Positions 20,701 to 31,458 of a stretch of DNA of 64,000 bases are shown here, piece by piece. Numbering within the stretch: the stretch's first letter is position 1; the number at the start of each line of letters is the position of its first letter. The DNA is from Closterium sp. NIES-65. Taxonomy: Eukaryota; Streptophyta; Zygnematophyceae; Desmidiales; Closteriaceae. Where the stretch lies: assembly GCA_948144175.1 (NCBI GenBank), contig CANXME010002464.1:62001-126000 (forward strand), written 5' to 3'. The position numbers were made by a program, and so were the translations under genes. The notes under the pieces are model-generated. The model was given only the letters and a program-made list of their open reading frames with translations, was not told the DNA's origin and made no database searches.

Positions 20701-20810
20701 CTTCCCTCCCCCCTCCCCCGGACTTCCTTGTGCCGGTTCCCCCCCCGGTAGACACCCTTCCCCCCTCAGGTTCCTGCCCCCTCAGGTGTGTCCCAGGTAG
20801 ACGCCGTTGA
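17760..20810 (+). CDS. gag-pol: Copia Gag, protease and integrase of element C
   Basis: Start is ATG 17760, shared with relatives; an in-frame upstream Met at 17736 is not conserved. The Gag helical domain covers about codons 1-220 and includes the C10 run (about 18221-18230, Pro-Pro-Pro). A Gly-rich tract of ~80 residues follows (about 18556-18790). Next is an unusual Cys/His motif with spacing CX13CX3HX4C (QCGGAHATQRCFGRL). Protease has LDSGASRSFF near 19318. Integrase has the HHCC finger (LLWHHRLGHPSLP ... CVPCVEGR) and core blocks HMDVWGPA, LHSDRGGEF and SPQQNGIAERR. The ORF ends at 20810 because one extra C near 20760 shifts out of the pol frame; elements D and E read straight through here. 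Confidence 0.95.
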   Translation: MATPSVLAFDAEGRAIDFEVWLDDLQLFLQCDRADDLSLFDLTSGASPAPAADADPAVRSKWATRDAAARLTVRRHLPTSERAHFSQYKSAQTLYDAVVARYSSPATAALSRLMLPYLFPDLSAFPTVADLITHLRTSDTRYRAAHPAEFCAKNPPPMYIALYYVVARLPDSLRVVRDHFLAVCPTTLTVDLLEKALLAAEKSIVAIGASRGDPRTPIFEGCSPSPLLPSVASAAAADLLGFESVGAGSAPSGRRRSSKGKGGKGAGGAGGGGGGGGGDIGGSGGGGGTSGGGGGGGGSSGGDGGGGASGGGGGSGGGGGGGGGGGGGGSGGGSSGGGGGAGRGGTQQRSGGGGGQRSQRQQQQRSRDIPSPQQLREWYAGRQRGGGTGPCTYVLRSGDRAGEQCGGAHATQRCFGRLTDAWRQQFPGASEIPRWDELLRAGVAIFDLDFDAILTAMYVVDYSEENEGYRCFQPDPGIGTAAPGACEAAALGASASALSGTGETALSGTESSSSSLTFTLDSGASRSFFRDRTTLTPLGRPVAVSLADPSGGPVLSHFSTVLPCPAAPSGTLSGLYLPSFSTNLVSGADLQDVGVHQFTPASQRVTHCTEARTGRHLATFSRRPGSSLYTLTVESPPVPASDQVAASGQVLAAASRSGPESAPCSCRLLSHETLLWHHRLGHPSLPHLRSMASRVLVSGLPQSLPPLPSGPGHSCVPCVEGRLRATPHSSHFPPTEAPLQTLHMDVWGPAPVRGQGYERYFLLVVDDYSRYTTVLPLRSKGAVTEVLIDWIREARLQLRKSFGSDFPVLRLHSDRGGEFSSRLLQDYCRARGIRQTFTLPDSPQQNGIAERRIGMVMEVARTSMMHAAAPHFLWPFAVRYAAHQLNLHPRVSRPAMSPALLWTGKVGDASVFRVWGSRAFVRDLSADKLSPRAAPCVFLGFPTNAPGWQFYHPSSRRVLSSQDVTFDESVPFYRLFPYRTPSLPPPPDFLVPVPPPVDTLPPSGSCPLRCVPGRRR

Positions 20811-23634
20811 CCCGGTCGAGGTTACTGGTGACTCAGGTGCTGCTGCGGGTGCTGAGCCTGGGGGTGCTGACTCTGGGGGTGCTGTGCGCGGGGGTGCTGG
20901 GCCTGAGGGTGCTACTGCGAAGGGTGCGGAGCCTGGGGGTGCTGAGCCGGGGGGTGCTGTGCCTGGAGGTGCTGGGTCTGGGGGTGCTGGGTCGGGAGCT
21001 GCTGAGCCTGGGGGTGCTGAGCTGGGAGCTGCTGCGCCTGGGGGTGCTGCGTCTGGAGCTGCTGAGCCTGGGGTTTCTCCTGATGCTGCGTCTCGCCGGG
21101 AGCCCCTCTCTCCACAGGAGCTGCGCGAGTGGTTCGCTCGCCGCTGGAGGCGTGCTGGTGAGTCTGGAGGTGCTGCTGGAGCTGGGGCTGGAGCTTCTTC
21201 GACCGTCGAGGGTGCGGGTGCTGCCGGTCCCGGAGCTGCTGGACCTGCGGGTCCTCCTGGAGCTGGAGCTGCTGAGGGCGTTGGTGCTGAGCCTACTGCT
21301 GTTGGTCCTGCCGCTGGAGGTGTGGGTGGCGCTGGTGCTGTCGCTGAGGGTGCTGGTGCTGTCCCTGCTGAGTCTGGAGCTGCCGCGCGGCCTCGGCCGT
21401 ACTTCGTTCCGCTCCTGCAGCAGGTTCTTGGTCTTTCTCCTCTCTTAGAGGGTCCACCGCCTGTCCAGTCGCTGTCCCTGCTGGAGCCTTCCTCTCCACT
21501 GCCTGCTCCCTCTCCTTACACTGGTCCTACTGGAGGTCTTGCTGAGCGTCGTGAGCCTGCGTCTCGTCCCGCGTCGCCTGTTCGTGCTGCTCGCGCTAGT
21601 GGTCGCAGTTCGCGTCAGCGTCCTCCTCCTGTCCCTGGCACGCACCGGATGTCTTTACGTCCGTCCACTGCTCCTCTGCGTGCCCCTTTGCCTTCTCCTC
21701 CTGAGTCCTCTCTTCCTGCGCTTGCCGACCCTGAGTCGGACTCTCTTCGTGCTGCCAGTCCTACTGTCACGCGTCTGCTTGCTACTGTCGTCACTGACCC
21801 CTCTTTTGAGTCCACTGCTGCGTCTGCTCTAGTCGCTAAGCTCGTCGACTTTGCTGCTCGCTGTCGTCTCGACTACGCTGCTAGTCTTGTTGCTGAGTCT
21901 GCGTCTGTCTGTCCTCCGTCCGTCGGGGGTGAGTGTGCTCTTGGCACGGACGTCCTAGAGGACAGGCAGGAGGAGTTACAGTGTCTAGCGGCTGCTTCAC
22001 CTCATCTCGCGTCTGTACTGCTTGCCCCTGAGGGAGACCCGGATGCACTAGACATCCCGACTCCGCGTTCTTACGCGGAGGCCGTAGAGGGTCCCTACTC
22101 CTCTCAGTGGCAGGCAGCTATGGATGCAGAGATGGCTTCCTGGAAGTCCACAGGCACCTACGTTGACGCGGTTCCCCCTCCTGGGGCGAACATCGTCAGT
22201 GGCATGTGGATCTTCAGGGTGAAGCGGCCGGCGGGCTCTCCACCTGTCTTCAAGGCACGGTACGTTGCTCGTGGCTTCAGTCAGCGGCAGGGAGTTGACT
22301 ACTTTCAGACCTTCTCTCCCACCCCGAAGATGACTACTCTTCGGGTGCTGCTGCACATAGCCGCTCAGCGCGACTACGAGCTTCACTCTCTCGACTTCAG
22401 CACTGCGTTCTTGCAGGGTAGCCTGCACGAGGAGATCTGGCTTCGCCGTCCACCTGGCTTCACTGGGACTTTCCCTCCTGGCACCCAGTGGAGCCTCCGA
22501 CGGCCAGTCTACGGTCTCCGCCAGGCACCGCGTGAGTGGCACGACACACTGAGGACTACGCTTGCGGCTCTTGGGTTTGCTCCTTCTACTGCTGACCCGT
22601 CGCTGTTTGTTCGCACCGACACTTCCCTGCCGCCGTTCTACATCCTCGTGTACGTCGACGACTTGGTCTTTGCCACAGCGGACACTGCTGGACTCGCCTA
22701 CGTGAAGTCCGAGCTGCTGAAGAGACACACGTGCACAGACCTGGGTGAACTGCGCAGCTACCTTGGCTTGCAGATCACTCGGGACAGAGCACGCCGCACC
22801 ATTACCTTGACTCAGTCACACATGGTGCAGCAGGTCCTTCAGCGCTTCGGCTTCACGTACTCCTCGCCTCAGGCCACTCCTCTGCCTACTCGCCACTCAC
22901 TCTCAGCTCTGCCTTCGGATGAGTCCGTAGAGTCGAGTGGTCCGTATGCAGAGCTTGTTGGCTGCCTCATGTACCTGATGACCTGCACACGACCTGACCT
23001 TGCATACCCTCTGAGCATTCTTGCACGCTATGTTGCTCCTGGGAGACACAGACCGGAGCACATGGCTGCAGCGAAGAGGGTATTGCGCTACCTGTGCAGT
23101 ACGTCGGGCATGGGGCTAGTGCTTGGAGGGCGGAGTCCAGTGGTCCTTACCGGCCACGCGGACGCTTCTTGGGCTGACGACCAGGCTACGCAGCGGTCGT
23201 CACAGGGTTACACCTTTTGCCTTGGTTCCGGCTTTGTCTCGTGGCGGTCTACTCGCTCGTCTTCGGTTCTCGGCTCCAGTTGTGAGGCTGAGATCTACGC
23301 CGGGGCCATGGCTGCACAGGAGCTTCGCTGGCTCACCTACCTGCTGACTGACCTTGGAGAGCCGCCTCGTTCTCCTCCAGTGCTGTACGTAGACAACAAG
23401 GCCATGCTGGCCTTGTGTCGAGAGCAGCGCTTGGAGCACAGAACGAAGCACATTGCTCTCCGCTACTTCCTTGCTCGTGAGCTGCAGCAGCGTGGTCAGT
23501 TGCGACTTGCGTACGTGGCCTCTGAGGCCAACACTGCTGATGTGTTCACCAAGGCACTCGCGCCTTGTGACCATCAGCGCTTTTGCACCCAGCTGGGTCT
23601 TGTGCCTGTCTTGCCTCACTTGCTCTCCTCTTGA
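20788..23634 (+). CDS. pol: Copia reverse transcriptase and RNase H of element C
   Basis: Open from 20788 to TGA at 23632-23634, in the +1 frame relative to the upstream ORF; by comparison with D and E it is the continuation of one gag-pol frame. It opens with a linker of 15-bp repeats (GGTGCTGAGCCTGGG-like) encoding Gly/Ala/Glu/Pro-rich sequence. Reverse transcriptase blocks: GMWIFRVKR, KARYVARGFSQRQG, LDFSTAFLQG and YVDD at 22651-22662. RNase H blocks: LTGHADASWADD, SSCEAEIYAGA, VDNKAMLALC and NTADVFTKAL. No internal stop. Confidence 0.95.
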   Translation: MSQVDAVDPVEVTGDSGAAAGAEPGGADSGGAVRGGAGPEGATAKGAEPGGAEPGGAVPGGAGSGGAGSGAAEPGGAELGAAAPGGAASGAAEPGVSPDAASRREPLSPQELREWFARRWRRAGESGGAAGAGAGASSTVEGAGAAGPGAAGPAGPPGAGAAEGVGAEPTAVGPAAGGVGGAGAVAEGAGAVPAESGAAARPRPYFVPLLQQVLGLSPLLEGPPPVQSLSLLEPSSPLPAPSPYTGPTGGLAERREPASRPASPVRAARASGRSSRQRPPPVPGTHRMSLRPSTAPLRAPLPSPPESSLPALADPESDSLRAASPTVTRLLATVVTDPSFESTAASALVAKLVDFAARCRLDYAASLVAESASVCPPSVGGECALGTDVLEDRQEELQCLAAASPHLASVLLAPEGDPDALDIPTPRSYAEAVEGPYSSQWQAAMDAEMASWKSTGTYVDAVPPPGANIVSGMWIFRVKRPAGSPPVFKARYVARGFSQRQGVDYFQTFSPTPKMTTLRVLLHIAAQRDYELHSLDFSTAFLQGSLHEEIWLRRPPGFTGTFPPGTQWSLRRPVYGLRQAPREWHDTLRTTLAALGFAPSTADPSLFVRTDTSLPPFYILVYVDDLVFATADTAGLAYVKSELLKRHTCTDLGELRSYLGLQITRDRARRTITLTQSHMVQQVLQRFGFTYSSPQATPLPTRHSLSALPSDESVESSGPYAELVGCLMYLMTCTRPDLAYPLSILARYVAPGRHRPEHMAAAKRVLRYLCSTSGMGLVLGGRSPVVLTGHADASWADDQATQRSSQGYTFCLGSGFVSWRSTRSSSVLGSSCEAEIYAGAMAAQELRWLTYLLTDLGEPPRSPPVLYVDNKAMLALCREQRLEHRTKHIALRYFLARELQQRGQLRLAYVASEANTADVFTKALAPCDHQRFCTQLGLVPVLPHLLSS

Positions 23635-23840
23635 CTTCACTTGTACTGTGACATATATATATGCCTGCTCTTGTTTGTCTAGTTTTATATATATGTCTGT
23701 ACTCCTGCATGTGAACTGGCCTCTGGCCCTACTCTTGTGCTCGGACTGTGTGGTGACTTTGTGATCCACCCTGAGCTTGCTTTGCTTTGCTTGACTGGTC
23801 TTGTGACCCCTTGTTCTCCCCCACTTTGCCTATGGGGGTG
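23635..23840 (+). other. 3' untranslated region and polypurine tract of element C
   Basis: Conserved block as in element A: TATATATAT stretches, CCTGCATGTGAACTGGCC, TGATCCACCCTGAGCTTGC, ending ATGGGGGTG before the LTR. Confidence 0.8.
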
Positions 23841-23968
23841 TGTCAGATTTATATGACATAGTTGCTGTAGGCTATAGTGGGGTAGCACATATGGGGTACA
23901 GGTTTTCTAGGGTTGTATTTGTACCCAATCTTTCCTTAGTCATTCCATTCCTGTTCTTCAGTTTCACA
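23841..23968 (+). repeat. 3' LTR of element C
   Basis: 128 bp, identical to 16682-16809, followed by CAAAT (23969-23973). Confidence 0.97.
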
Positions 23969-23973
23969 CAAAT

Positions 23974-24227
23974 CTGTCCACACTTTGTTAACCAAGCCGT
24001 CGGCTTTCGCAAAAATAAGTACATACATAAATGAATACATAATTGCATAAATATTAAAAAATTAAATGAATAAACAAGCATACAATTCCACCGAGCATGT
24101 GGTCAATAGAAAAGCTTATGTTTGGGGAATTTAGATGCCCTGGATGCGAAAGCATGTTCTACAAGGCAGTTGCGAGACATACCTCTGTAATGTACATATG
24201 ATTCGACACTAGGTGGTGAGTGATGAT
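23974..24227. other. Non-element spacer between C and D
   Basis: About 250 AT-rich bases with no open frame, repeat or RNA gene that I recognise. It is the original flank of element B on one side and continues at 31593 after element D. Confidence 0.6.
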
Positions 24228-24356
24228 TGTCAGATTTATATGACATAGTTGCTGTAGGCTATAGTGGGGTAGCACATATGGGGTACAGGGTTTCTAGGGT
24301 TGTATTTGTACCCAATCTTTCCTTAGTCATTCTCATTCCTGTTCACTTGTTTCACA
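24228..24356 (+). repeat. 5' LTR of element D
   Basis: 129 bp, TGTCAGATTTATATGACATA ... CTTGTTTCACA, identical to 31459-31587. Followed by primer-binding site TGGTATAGAGCGGGTCC at 24357. Confidence 0.96.
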
Positions 24357-25303
24357 TGGTATAGAGCGGGTCCTTCCTAAGGACCGTTTTTTTTAGGGCC
24401 CACCGAAGCGCGCCCCGAGGCGCGCATTTTTTTTTAGCGACCCCTCGGGTCGCCATTTCCCTCGCGGCCCCGCTGCCCCTCCTGATCGCGGCCCCGCCGC
24501 CTGCTTGACGCGGCCCCGCCGCCTCCACTGACGCGGCCCCGCCGCCGGCTCTGACGCGGCCCGGCCGCCCGCCACGTCGCGGCCCCGCCGCCTGCTTGAC
24601 GCGGCCCCGCCGCCTCCACTGACGCGGCCCCGCCGCCGGCTCTGACGCGGCCCTGCCGGCCCGCCGCTGCACCTGACGGCTCCGCCGCTGCACCTGCCGG
24701 CCCGCCGCTGCACCCTACGGCCCGCCGCTGCACCCTACGGTCCGCCGCCTCACGTGACGGCCCCGCCGCTGCACCTACCGGCCCGCCGCTGCACCCTACG
24801 GCCCCGCCGCTGCACCTGCCGGCCCGCCGCTGCACCTGCCGGCCCGCCGCTGCACCTGCCGGCCCGCCGCTGCACCCTATGGCCCACCGCTGCACCCAGC
24901 GGCCCGCCGCTTCACCTGACGGCCCCGCCGCTGCACCTACCGGCCCGCCGCTGCACCCTACGGCCCCGCCGCTGCACCTGCCGGCCCGCCGCTGCACCGG
25001 TCGACCCGCCGCTGCACCTGCCGGCCCGCCGCTGCACCTGACGGCCCCGCCCCTGCATCTCCCGGCCGAGCCGCCCCAGCAACCGAGCCGCCCCAGCCGC
25101 CGAGCCGCCCCAGCAGCCGAGCCGCCCCAGCAGCCGAGCCGCCCCAGCTGCAGTGCCGCCCGAGCCGCCCGAGCCGCCGAGTCGCCCGAGCCGCCCAGCA
25201 GTCGAGCCGCCGAGCCGCCCTAGCCGCCCGAGCCCTCCCTGCACTGCCCTGTCTGGTGAGCACTGAGCTTTACTCTGCGCACTGCCCTCTCTCTACTGCT
25301 GTC
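24357..25303 (+). repeat. Primer-binding site and minisatellite leader of element D
   Basis: After the primer-binding site comes a leader whose main array (about 24650-25060) has 20-21-base units of the form CCGGCCCGCCGCTGCACCTG. An array of a different GC-rich unit precedes it (24455-24650) and GAGCCGCC-type repeats follow (25065-25245). The core unit differs from those of B, C, E and F. The gag ATG is at 25304. Confidence 0.8.
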
Positions 25304-27850
25304 ATGGCTACCCCCAGTGTCCTCGCCTTTGACGCTGAGGGCAGAGCCATTGACTTTGACGTGTGGGTAGACGACCTACTGCTTTTCCTACAGTGCGACA
25401 GAGCTGACGGACTCTCTCTCTTTGATCTCACTTCTGGTGCCTCTCCCGCCCCTGCTGCTACTGAGGATGCCACTGTTCGCTCACAGTGGGCCACACGCGA
25501 TGCTGCTGCACGTCTTGCTGTGCGTCCCCACCTCCCTCCCGCTGAGCGTGCGCACTTTGGGTCGTACAAGAGTGCTAAGACCTTGTACGACGCCGTTATC
25601 GCACGCTACTCCACCCCTGCCACTGCTGCACTGAGCCGCCTCATGCTACCATACCTCTTTCCCGACCTTGCTGCTTTTGCCACAGTCGCTGACCTCATAA
25701 CCCACCTGCGCACTAGTGACGCTCGCTTCCGCGCTGCACTTCCTGCTGAGTTCTGCGCCAAGAACCCCCCCCCCCAGTACTTCACTCTCTACTACATTGT
25801 CACCCGCCTCCCTGACTCCCTTCGCGGAGTCAGGGACGACCTACTCGCTGTCTGCCCCACCACTCTCACTGTCGAGATCCTCGAGAAGTCCCTCCTCGCA
25901 GCCGAGAAGAGCATTCTCGCTGTAGGGGCCTCTCGTGGTGACCCGCGCACCCCCATCTTTGAGGGGTGTTCCCCCTCCCCCCTCCTGCCCTCTGTCGCCT
26001 CTGCTGCTACGGCCGACCTTGTTGGTTTTGAGTCGGTCGGAGCGGCGTCTGCCCCCAGAGGGAGACGTCGCTCTGGCAAGAGCAAGGGGGGCAGGGGCGG
26101 TGGTGGAGGCGGCGGGGGTGGTGGAGGCGGAGGTAGAGGCAGCGGCGGAGGTGAGGGTGGCAGCGGGAGTAGTGGCGGGAGTGGAGGTGTCGGCGGAGGC
26201 AGTGGAGGCGGGGGCGGCAGCGGCGGTGGTAGTGGGGGTGGAGGCGGAGGCGGCGGTGGCGGCGGCGACGGTGGGAGTGGCAGTGGCGGTGGAGGTGGTG
26301 GCGGCGGCGGCGGAGGAGGCGGAGGAGGTCGTGGCGCGCCGAGGAGGAGTGGCTCCGGTGGTGGTCAGCGCCAGCAGCAGCAGCGTGGTCAGGAGACCCT
26401 CTCCCCGCAGCAGCTCCGTGAGTGGTACTCTGCGCGTCAGCGGGGTGGGGGTCCTGGTCCGTGCACTTACGTCCTGCGCACTGGCGACCGTGCGGGTGAG
26501 CAGTGTGGTGGTCCACACTCCGCCCAGCGTTGCTTCGGCCGCCTGACTGACGCTTGGCGCCGCCAGTTTCCTGACGCCTCTGAGATCCCTCGCTGGGACC
26601 AGCTGTCTAGGGCTGGAGTAGCTATCTTTGATCTTGACTTTGATGCTATTCTTGCTGCTATGTATGCTGTGACTATTAGTGAGGAGGGTGACTGTTACCG
26701 GTGTTTCCCGCCCGACCCGGGCATTGGTACTGCGGCTCTAGGTGCTGTTGAGGCTGTTGCTCCAGGTGCTGGTGAGGCTGTTGCTCTAGGTGCCAGTGAT
26801 TCTGAGTCCTCAGGTGCTGGTGAGTCTGCTCTCTCAGGTACTGTGTCGACTTCACCCTCTCTCACTTTCACTCTTGACTCCGGGGCGTCTCGCTACTTCT
26901 TTCGAGACCGCACCACACTCACGCCGCTTAGTCGGCCAGTGGCGGTCTCCTTGGCAGACCCCTCCGGGGGTCCTGTTCTGGCTCGCTACTCCACTGTCCT
27001 GCCGTGCCCTGCGGTCCCGTCTGGCGCCCTGTCCGGTCTCTACCTCCCCTCGTTCTCTACGAACTTGGTGGCGGGTGCTGACCTACAGGATGCAGGGGTT
27101 GACCAGTTCACCCCTGCGCGCCGACGAGTCACCCATTGCACGGACGCGGACAAGGGTCGACACCTGACCACATTCACACGTGGTCCAGGGTCGAGCCTGT
27201 ACACACTCACTGTTCCGTCTCCTTCTCCTGCGTCTGGTCAGGTAGCTGCGTCGGGTCAGGTGTTTGCTGCAGCGTCCAGGTCTGGTCCTGAGTCTGCCCC
27301 CTGCTCGTGTCGCCTCCTGTCCCACGAGACTCTCCTGTGGCACCACAGGATGGGTCACCCCTCCCTGCCTCGTCTCCGGGGCATGGCCTCTCGCCTTCTT
27401 GTCTCTGGCCTTCCCCGGTCCCTCCCTCCCCTTCCTCCGGGGCCTGGCCCTCCCTGTGTCCCCTGTGTCGAGGGTCGCCTGCGGGCTACCCCTCACTCCT
27501 CCCCGTTTCCTCCGACGGAGGCCCCGATGCAGACGCTTCACATGGACGTGTGGGGCCCAGCCCGCGTCCGTGGACAGGGTCACGAGCGCTACTTCCTGCT
27601 GGTGGTTGACGACTATTCGCGTTACACCACAGTCTTCCCCTTGCGCAGCAAGGGTGAGGTCACTGAGGTGTTGATCGACTGGATCCGCGCAGCTCGTCTC
27701 CGGCTCAGGCGGAGCTTCGGCTCGGACTTTCCTGTTCTGCGTCTGCATTCGGACAGAGGCGGAGAGTTATCCTCCGGCCTTCTGCGAGCCTACTGTCGGG
27801 CACGAGACCTTCACGCTTCCGGACTCTCCACAGCAGAATGGGATTGCTGA
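25304..27850 (+). pseudogene. gag-pol: Gag, protease and integrase of element D, truncated
   Basis: Gag start as in C. The C-run near 25765 has 11 C and stays in frame. Gly-rich tract about 26095-26340, Cys/His motif with QCGGPHSAQRCF, protease LDSGASRYFF near 26872, integrase finger and core through LHSDRGGE. An 11-base deletion near 27806 (relative to A and C) shifts the frame, giving a short foreign tail ending at 27850. Confidence 0.9.
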
Positions 27851-30800
27851 GCGCCGCATCGGCATTGTCATGGACATCGCCCGTACGTCCATGGTGCATG
27901 CGGCTGCCCCCCATTTTCTGTGGCCGTTTGCGGTTCGGTACGCCGCGCATCAGATCAACCTTCAGCCCAGAGTCTCCTGACCGGAGACCTCCCCAGATTT
28001 GCTGTGGACGGGGAAGGTTGGTGATGCGTCGGCGTTCCGTGTCTGGGGATCTCGGGCGTTTGTCCGCGACTTGTCTGCGGACAAGCTGTCCCCTCGTGCT
28101 GCTCCCTGTGTCTTCCTTGGCTTCCCCACAGACGCTCCCGGGTGGCAGTTTTACCACCCCTCCTCTCGTAGTGTTCTGTCCTCCCAGGACGTCACGTTCG
28201 ACGAGTCAGTCCCCTTCTACCGCCTCTTCCCCTACCGCACTCCTTCCCTCCCCCCTCCGCCGGACTTCCTTGTGCAAGTTCCCCCCCCGGTAGACCCCCT
28301 CCCCCTTCAGGTTCCTGCCCCCTCAGGTGTGTCCCAGGTAGACGCAGTTGATACGGTCGAGGTTACTGGTGACTCTGGTGCTGCTGCAGGTGCTGAGCCT
28401 GGGGGTGCTGACTCTGGGGGTGCTGTGCGCGGGGGTGCCGAGCCTGGAGGTGCTGCTACTGGGGGTGCTGAGCCTGGGGGTGCTGGGCCTGGGAGTGCTA
28501 CTGTGGAGGGTGCTGAGCCTGGGGGCGCAAAGCCGGGGGGTACGGTGCCTGGAGCTGCTGAGCTAGGGGGTGCTGGGTCTGGGGGTGCTGGGTCGGGAGC
28601 TGCTGAGCCTGGGGGTACTGAGTCTGGAGCTGCTGAGCCTGGGGGTACTACGTCTGGAGCTACTTAGCCTGGGGTTTCTCCTGCTGCTGCGTCTCGCCGG
28701 GAGCCCCTCTCTCCACGGGAGCTGCGCGAGTGGTTTGCTCGCCGCTGGAGGCGTGCTGCTGGAGCTGGAGCTTCTTCGACCGTCGAGGGTGCAGGTGCTG
28801 CCGGTCCCCGAGCTGCTGGGCCTGCAGGAACTTCTGGAGCAGGAGCTCCTGAGGGTGTTGGTGCTGAGACTACTGCTGTCTGTCCCGGCGGTGGTTCTGC
28901 TGCTGGTGCTGCTGGAGGTCTTGCCGCTGGAGGTGTTGGTGGCGCTGGTGCTATCGCTGAGGGTGCTGGTGCTGTCCCTGCTGAGCCTGGAGCTGCCGCG
29001 CGGCCTCGACCGTACTTCGTTCCTCTCCTGCAGCAAGTTCTTGGTCTTTCTCCTCCGGTAGAGTGTTCACAGCCTGTCCAGTCACAGTCACTGTTGGAGC
29101 CTTCCTCTCCACTGCCTGCTCCCTCTCCTTACACTGGTCCTACTAGAGGTCTTGCTGAGCATCGTGAGCCTGCGTCTCGTCCTGCGTCGCCTGTTCGTGC
29201 TGCTCGCACTAGTGGTTGCGGTTCGCGTCAGCGTCCTCCTCCTGTCCCTGGCACGCACCGGATGTCTCTGCGTCCGTCCACTGCTCCTCTGCGTGCCCCT
29301 TTGCCTTCTCCTCCTGAGTCCTCTCTTCCTGCGCTTGCCGACCCTGAGTCGGACTCTCTTCGTGCTGCTAGTCCTACTGTCACGCGTCTGCTTGCTACTG
29401 TCGTCACTGACCCCTATTTTGAGTCTAATGCTGCGTCTGCTCTTCTCGCTGAGCTCGTCGACTTTGCTGCTCGCTGTCGTCTAGACTACGCTGCTAGTCT
29501 TGTTGCTTAGTCTGCGTCTGTCTGTCCTCAGTCCGTCGGGGGTGAGTGTACTCTTGGCACGGACGTCCTAGAGGACAGGCAGGAGGAGTTACAGTGTCTG
29601 GCTGCTGCTTCACCTCATCTTGCGTCTGTACTGCTTGCTCCTAAGGGAGATCCGGATGCACTAGACATCCCGACTCCGCGCTCTTACGCGGAGGCCGTAG
29701 AGGGTCCCTACTCGTCTCGGTGGCAGGCAGCTATGGATGCAGAGATGGCTTCCTGGAAGTCCACAGGCACCTACGTTGACGCAGTTCCCCCTCCTGGGAC
29801 GAACATCGTCAGTGGCATGTGGATCTTCAGGGTGAAGCGGCCGCCGGGCTCTCCACCTGTCTTCAAGGCGCGGTACGTTGCTCGTGGCTTCAGTCAGCGG
29901 CAGGAAGTTGACTACTTTCAGACCTTCTCTCCCACCCCGAAGATGACCACTCTTCGGGTGCTGCTGCACATAGCCGCTCAGCGCGACTACGAGCTTCACT
30001 CTCTCGAATTCTGCACTGCGTTCCTGCAGGGTAGCCTGCACGAGGAGATCTGGCTGTGCCGTCCACCTGGCTTCACTGGGACTTTCCCTCTTGGCATCCA
30101 GTGGAGCCTCCGACGGCCAGTCTACGGTCTCCGCCAGGCACCGCGTGAGTGGCACGACACACTGAGGACTACGCTTGCGGCTCTTGGGTTTGCTCCTTCT
30201 ACTGCTGACCCGTCGCTGTTTCTGCGCACCGACACTTCTCTGCCGCCGTTCTACATCCTCGTGTACGTCGACGACTTGGTCTTTGCCACAGCGGACACTG
30301 CTGGACTCGCCTACGTGAAGTCCGAGCTGCTGAAGAGACACACGTGCACAGACTTGGGTGAACTGCGCAGCTACCTTGGCTTGCAGATTACTCGGGACAG
30401 AGCACGCCGCACCATTACCTTGACTAAGTCACACATGATGCAGTAGGTCCTTCAGCGCTTCGGCTTCACGTACTCCTCGCCTCAGGCCACTCCTCTGTCT
30501 ACTCGCCACTCGCTCTCAGCTCTGCCTTCGGATGAGTCCGTAGAGTCGAGTGGCCCGTACCCAGAGCTTGTTGGCTGCCTCATGTACCTGATGACCTGCA
30601 CACGACCTGACCTTGCATACCCTCTGAGCATTCTTGCACGCTATGTTGCTCCTGGGAGACACCGACCAGAGCACATGGCTGCAGCGAAGAGGGTGTTGCG
30701 CTACCTGTGCAGTACGTCGGGCATGGGGCTAGTGCTTGGAGGGCGGAGTCCAGTGGTCCTTACAGGGCACGCGGACGCTTCTTGGGCTGACGATCAGGCT

Positions 30801-31247
30801 ACGCAGCGGTCGTCACAGGGTTACACCTTCAGTCTTGGTTCCGGCTCTGTCTCGTGGCGGGCTACTCGCTCGTCTTCGGTTCTCAGCTCCAGTTGTGAGG
30901 CTGTGATCTACGCTGGGGCCATGGCTGCACAGGAGCTTCGCTGGCTCACCTACCTGCTGACTGACCTTGGAGAGCCGCCTCGTTCTCCTCCAGTGCTGTA
31001 CGTAGACAACAAGGCCATGCTGGCCTTGTGTCGAGAGCAGCGTCTGGAGCACAGAACGAAGCACATTGCTCTTCGCTACTTCCTTGCTCGTGAGCTGCAG
31101 CAGCGTGGACAGTTGCGGCTTGCGTACGTGGCCTCTGAGGCCAACACTGCTGATGTGTTCACCAAGGCACTCGCGCCTTGTGACCATCAGCGCCTCTGCA
31201 CCCAGCTGGGTCTTGTGCCTGTCTTGCCTCACTTGCTCTCCTCTTGA
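27851..31247 (+). pseudogene. pol: Integrase end, reverse transcriptase and RNase H of element D
   Basis: The rest of pol is recognisable in pieces. The integrase C-terminal VFLGFPTDA and linker are open from 27999 to a TAG near 28665. The linker and N-terminal reverse transcriptase region follow, with TAG near 29507 (GAG in relatives). Reverse transcriptase 29733-30446 includes ILVYVDDLVFA and ends at TAG near 30444 (CAG in relatives). RNase H 30582-31247 ends in TGA like C. In this copy the integrase-to-pol junction is in frame, which shows the ancestral single ORF. Confidence 0.88.
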
Positions 31248-31458
31248 CTTTACTTGTACTGTGACATATATATACCTGCTCTTGCTTGTCTAGTTTTATA
31301 TATATATGTCTGTACTCCTGCATGTGAACTGGCCTCTGGCCCTGCTCTTGTGCTCGGACTGTGTGGTGACGTTGTGATCCACCCTGAGCTTGCTCTGCTT
31401 TGCTTTACTTGACTGGTCTTGTGACCCCTTGTTCTCCCCCACTTTGCCTATGGGGGTG
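31248..31458 (+). other. 3' untranslated region and polypurine tract of element D
   Basis: Same conserved block as in A and C, with TATATATA runs and ATGGGGGTG directly before the LTR. Confidence 0.8.

Larger units (their letters stand above)
16682..23968 (+). mobile_element. Copia element C, 7287 bp, nearly intact
   Basis: Full-length element with identical 128-bp LTRs (16682-16809 and 23841-23968) and a perfect 5-bp target duplication CAAAT (16677-16681 and 23969-23973). Layout: LTR, primer-binding site at 16810, 0.95-kb repetitive leader, Gag-protease-integrase, reverse transcriptase-RNase H, 3' region, polypurine tract, LTR. The only coding lesion I find is one extra C at 20760-20765 between integrase and reverse transcriptase. 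It is the best candidate here for a source of enzymes for the family. Confidence 0.97.

Noticed and set aside
20788-20810. Overlap of the two large ORFs of element C as a programmed frameshift site
   Set aside because: D and E read through the same place in one frame, and C differs by one extra C, so a mutation or sequencing slip is the simpler explanation.
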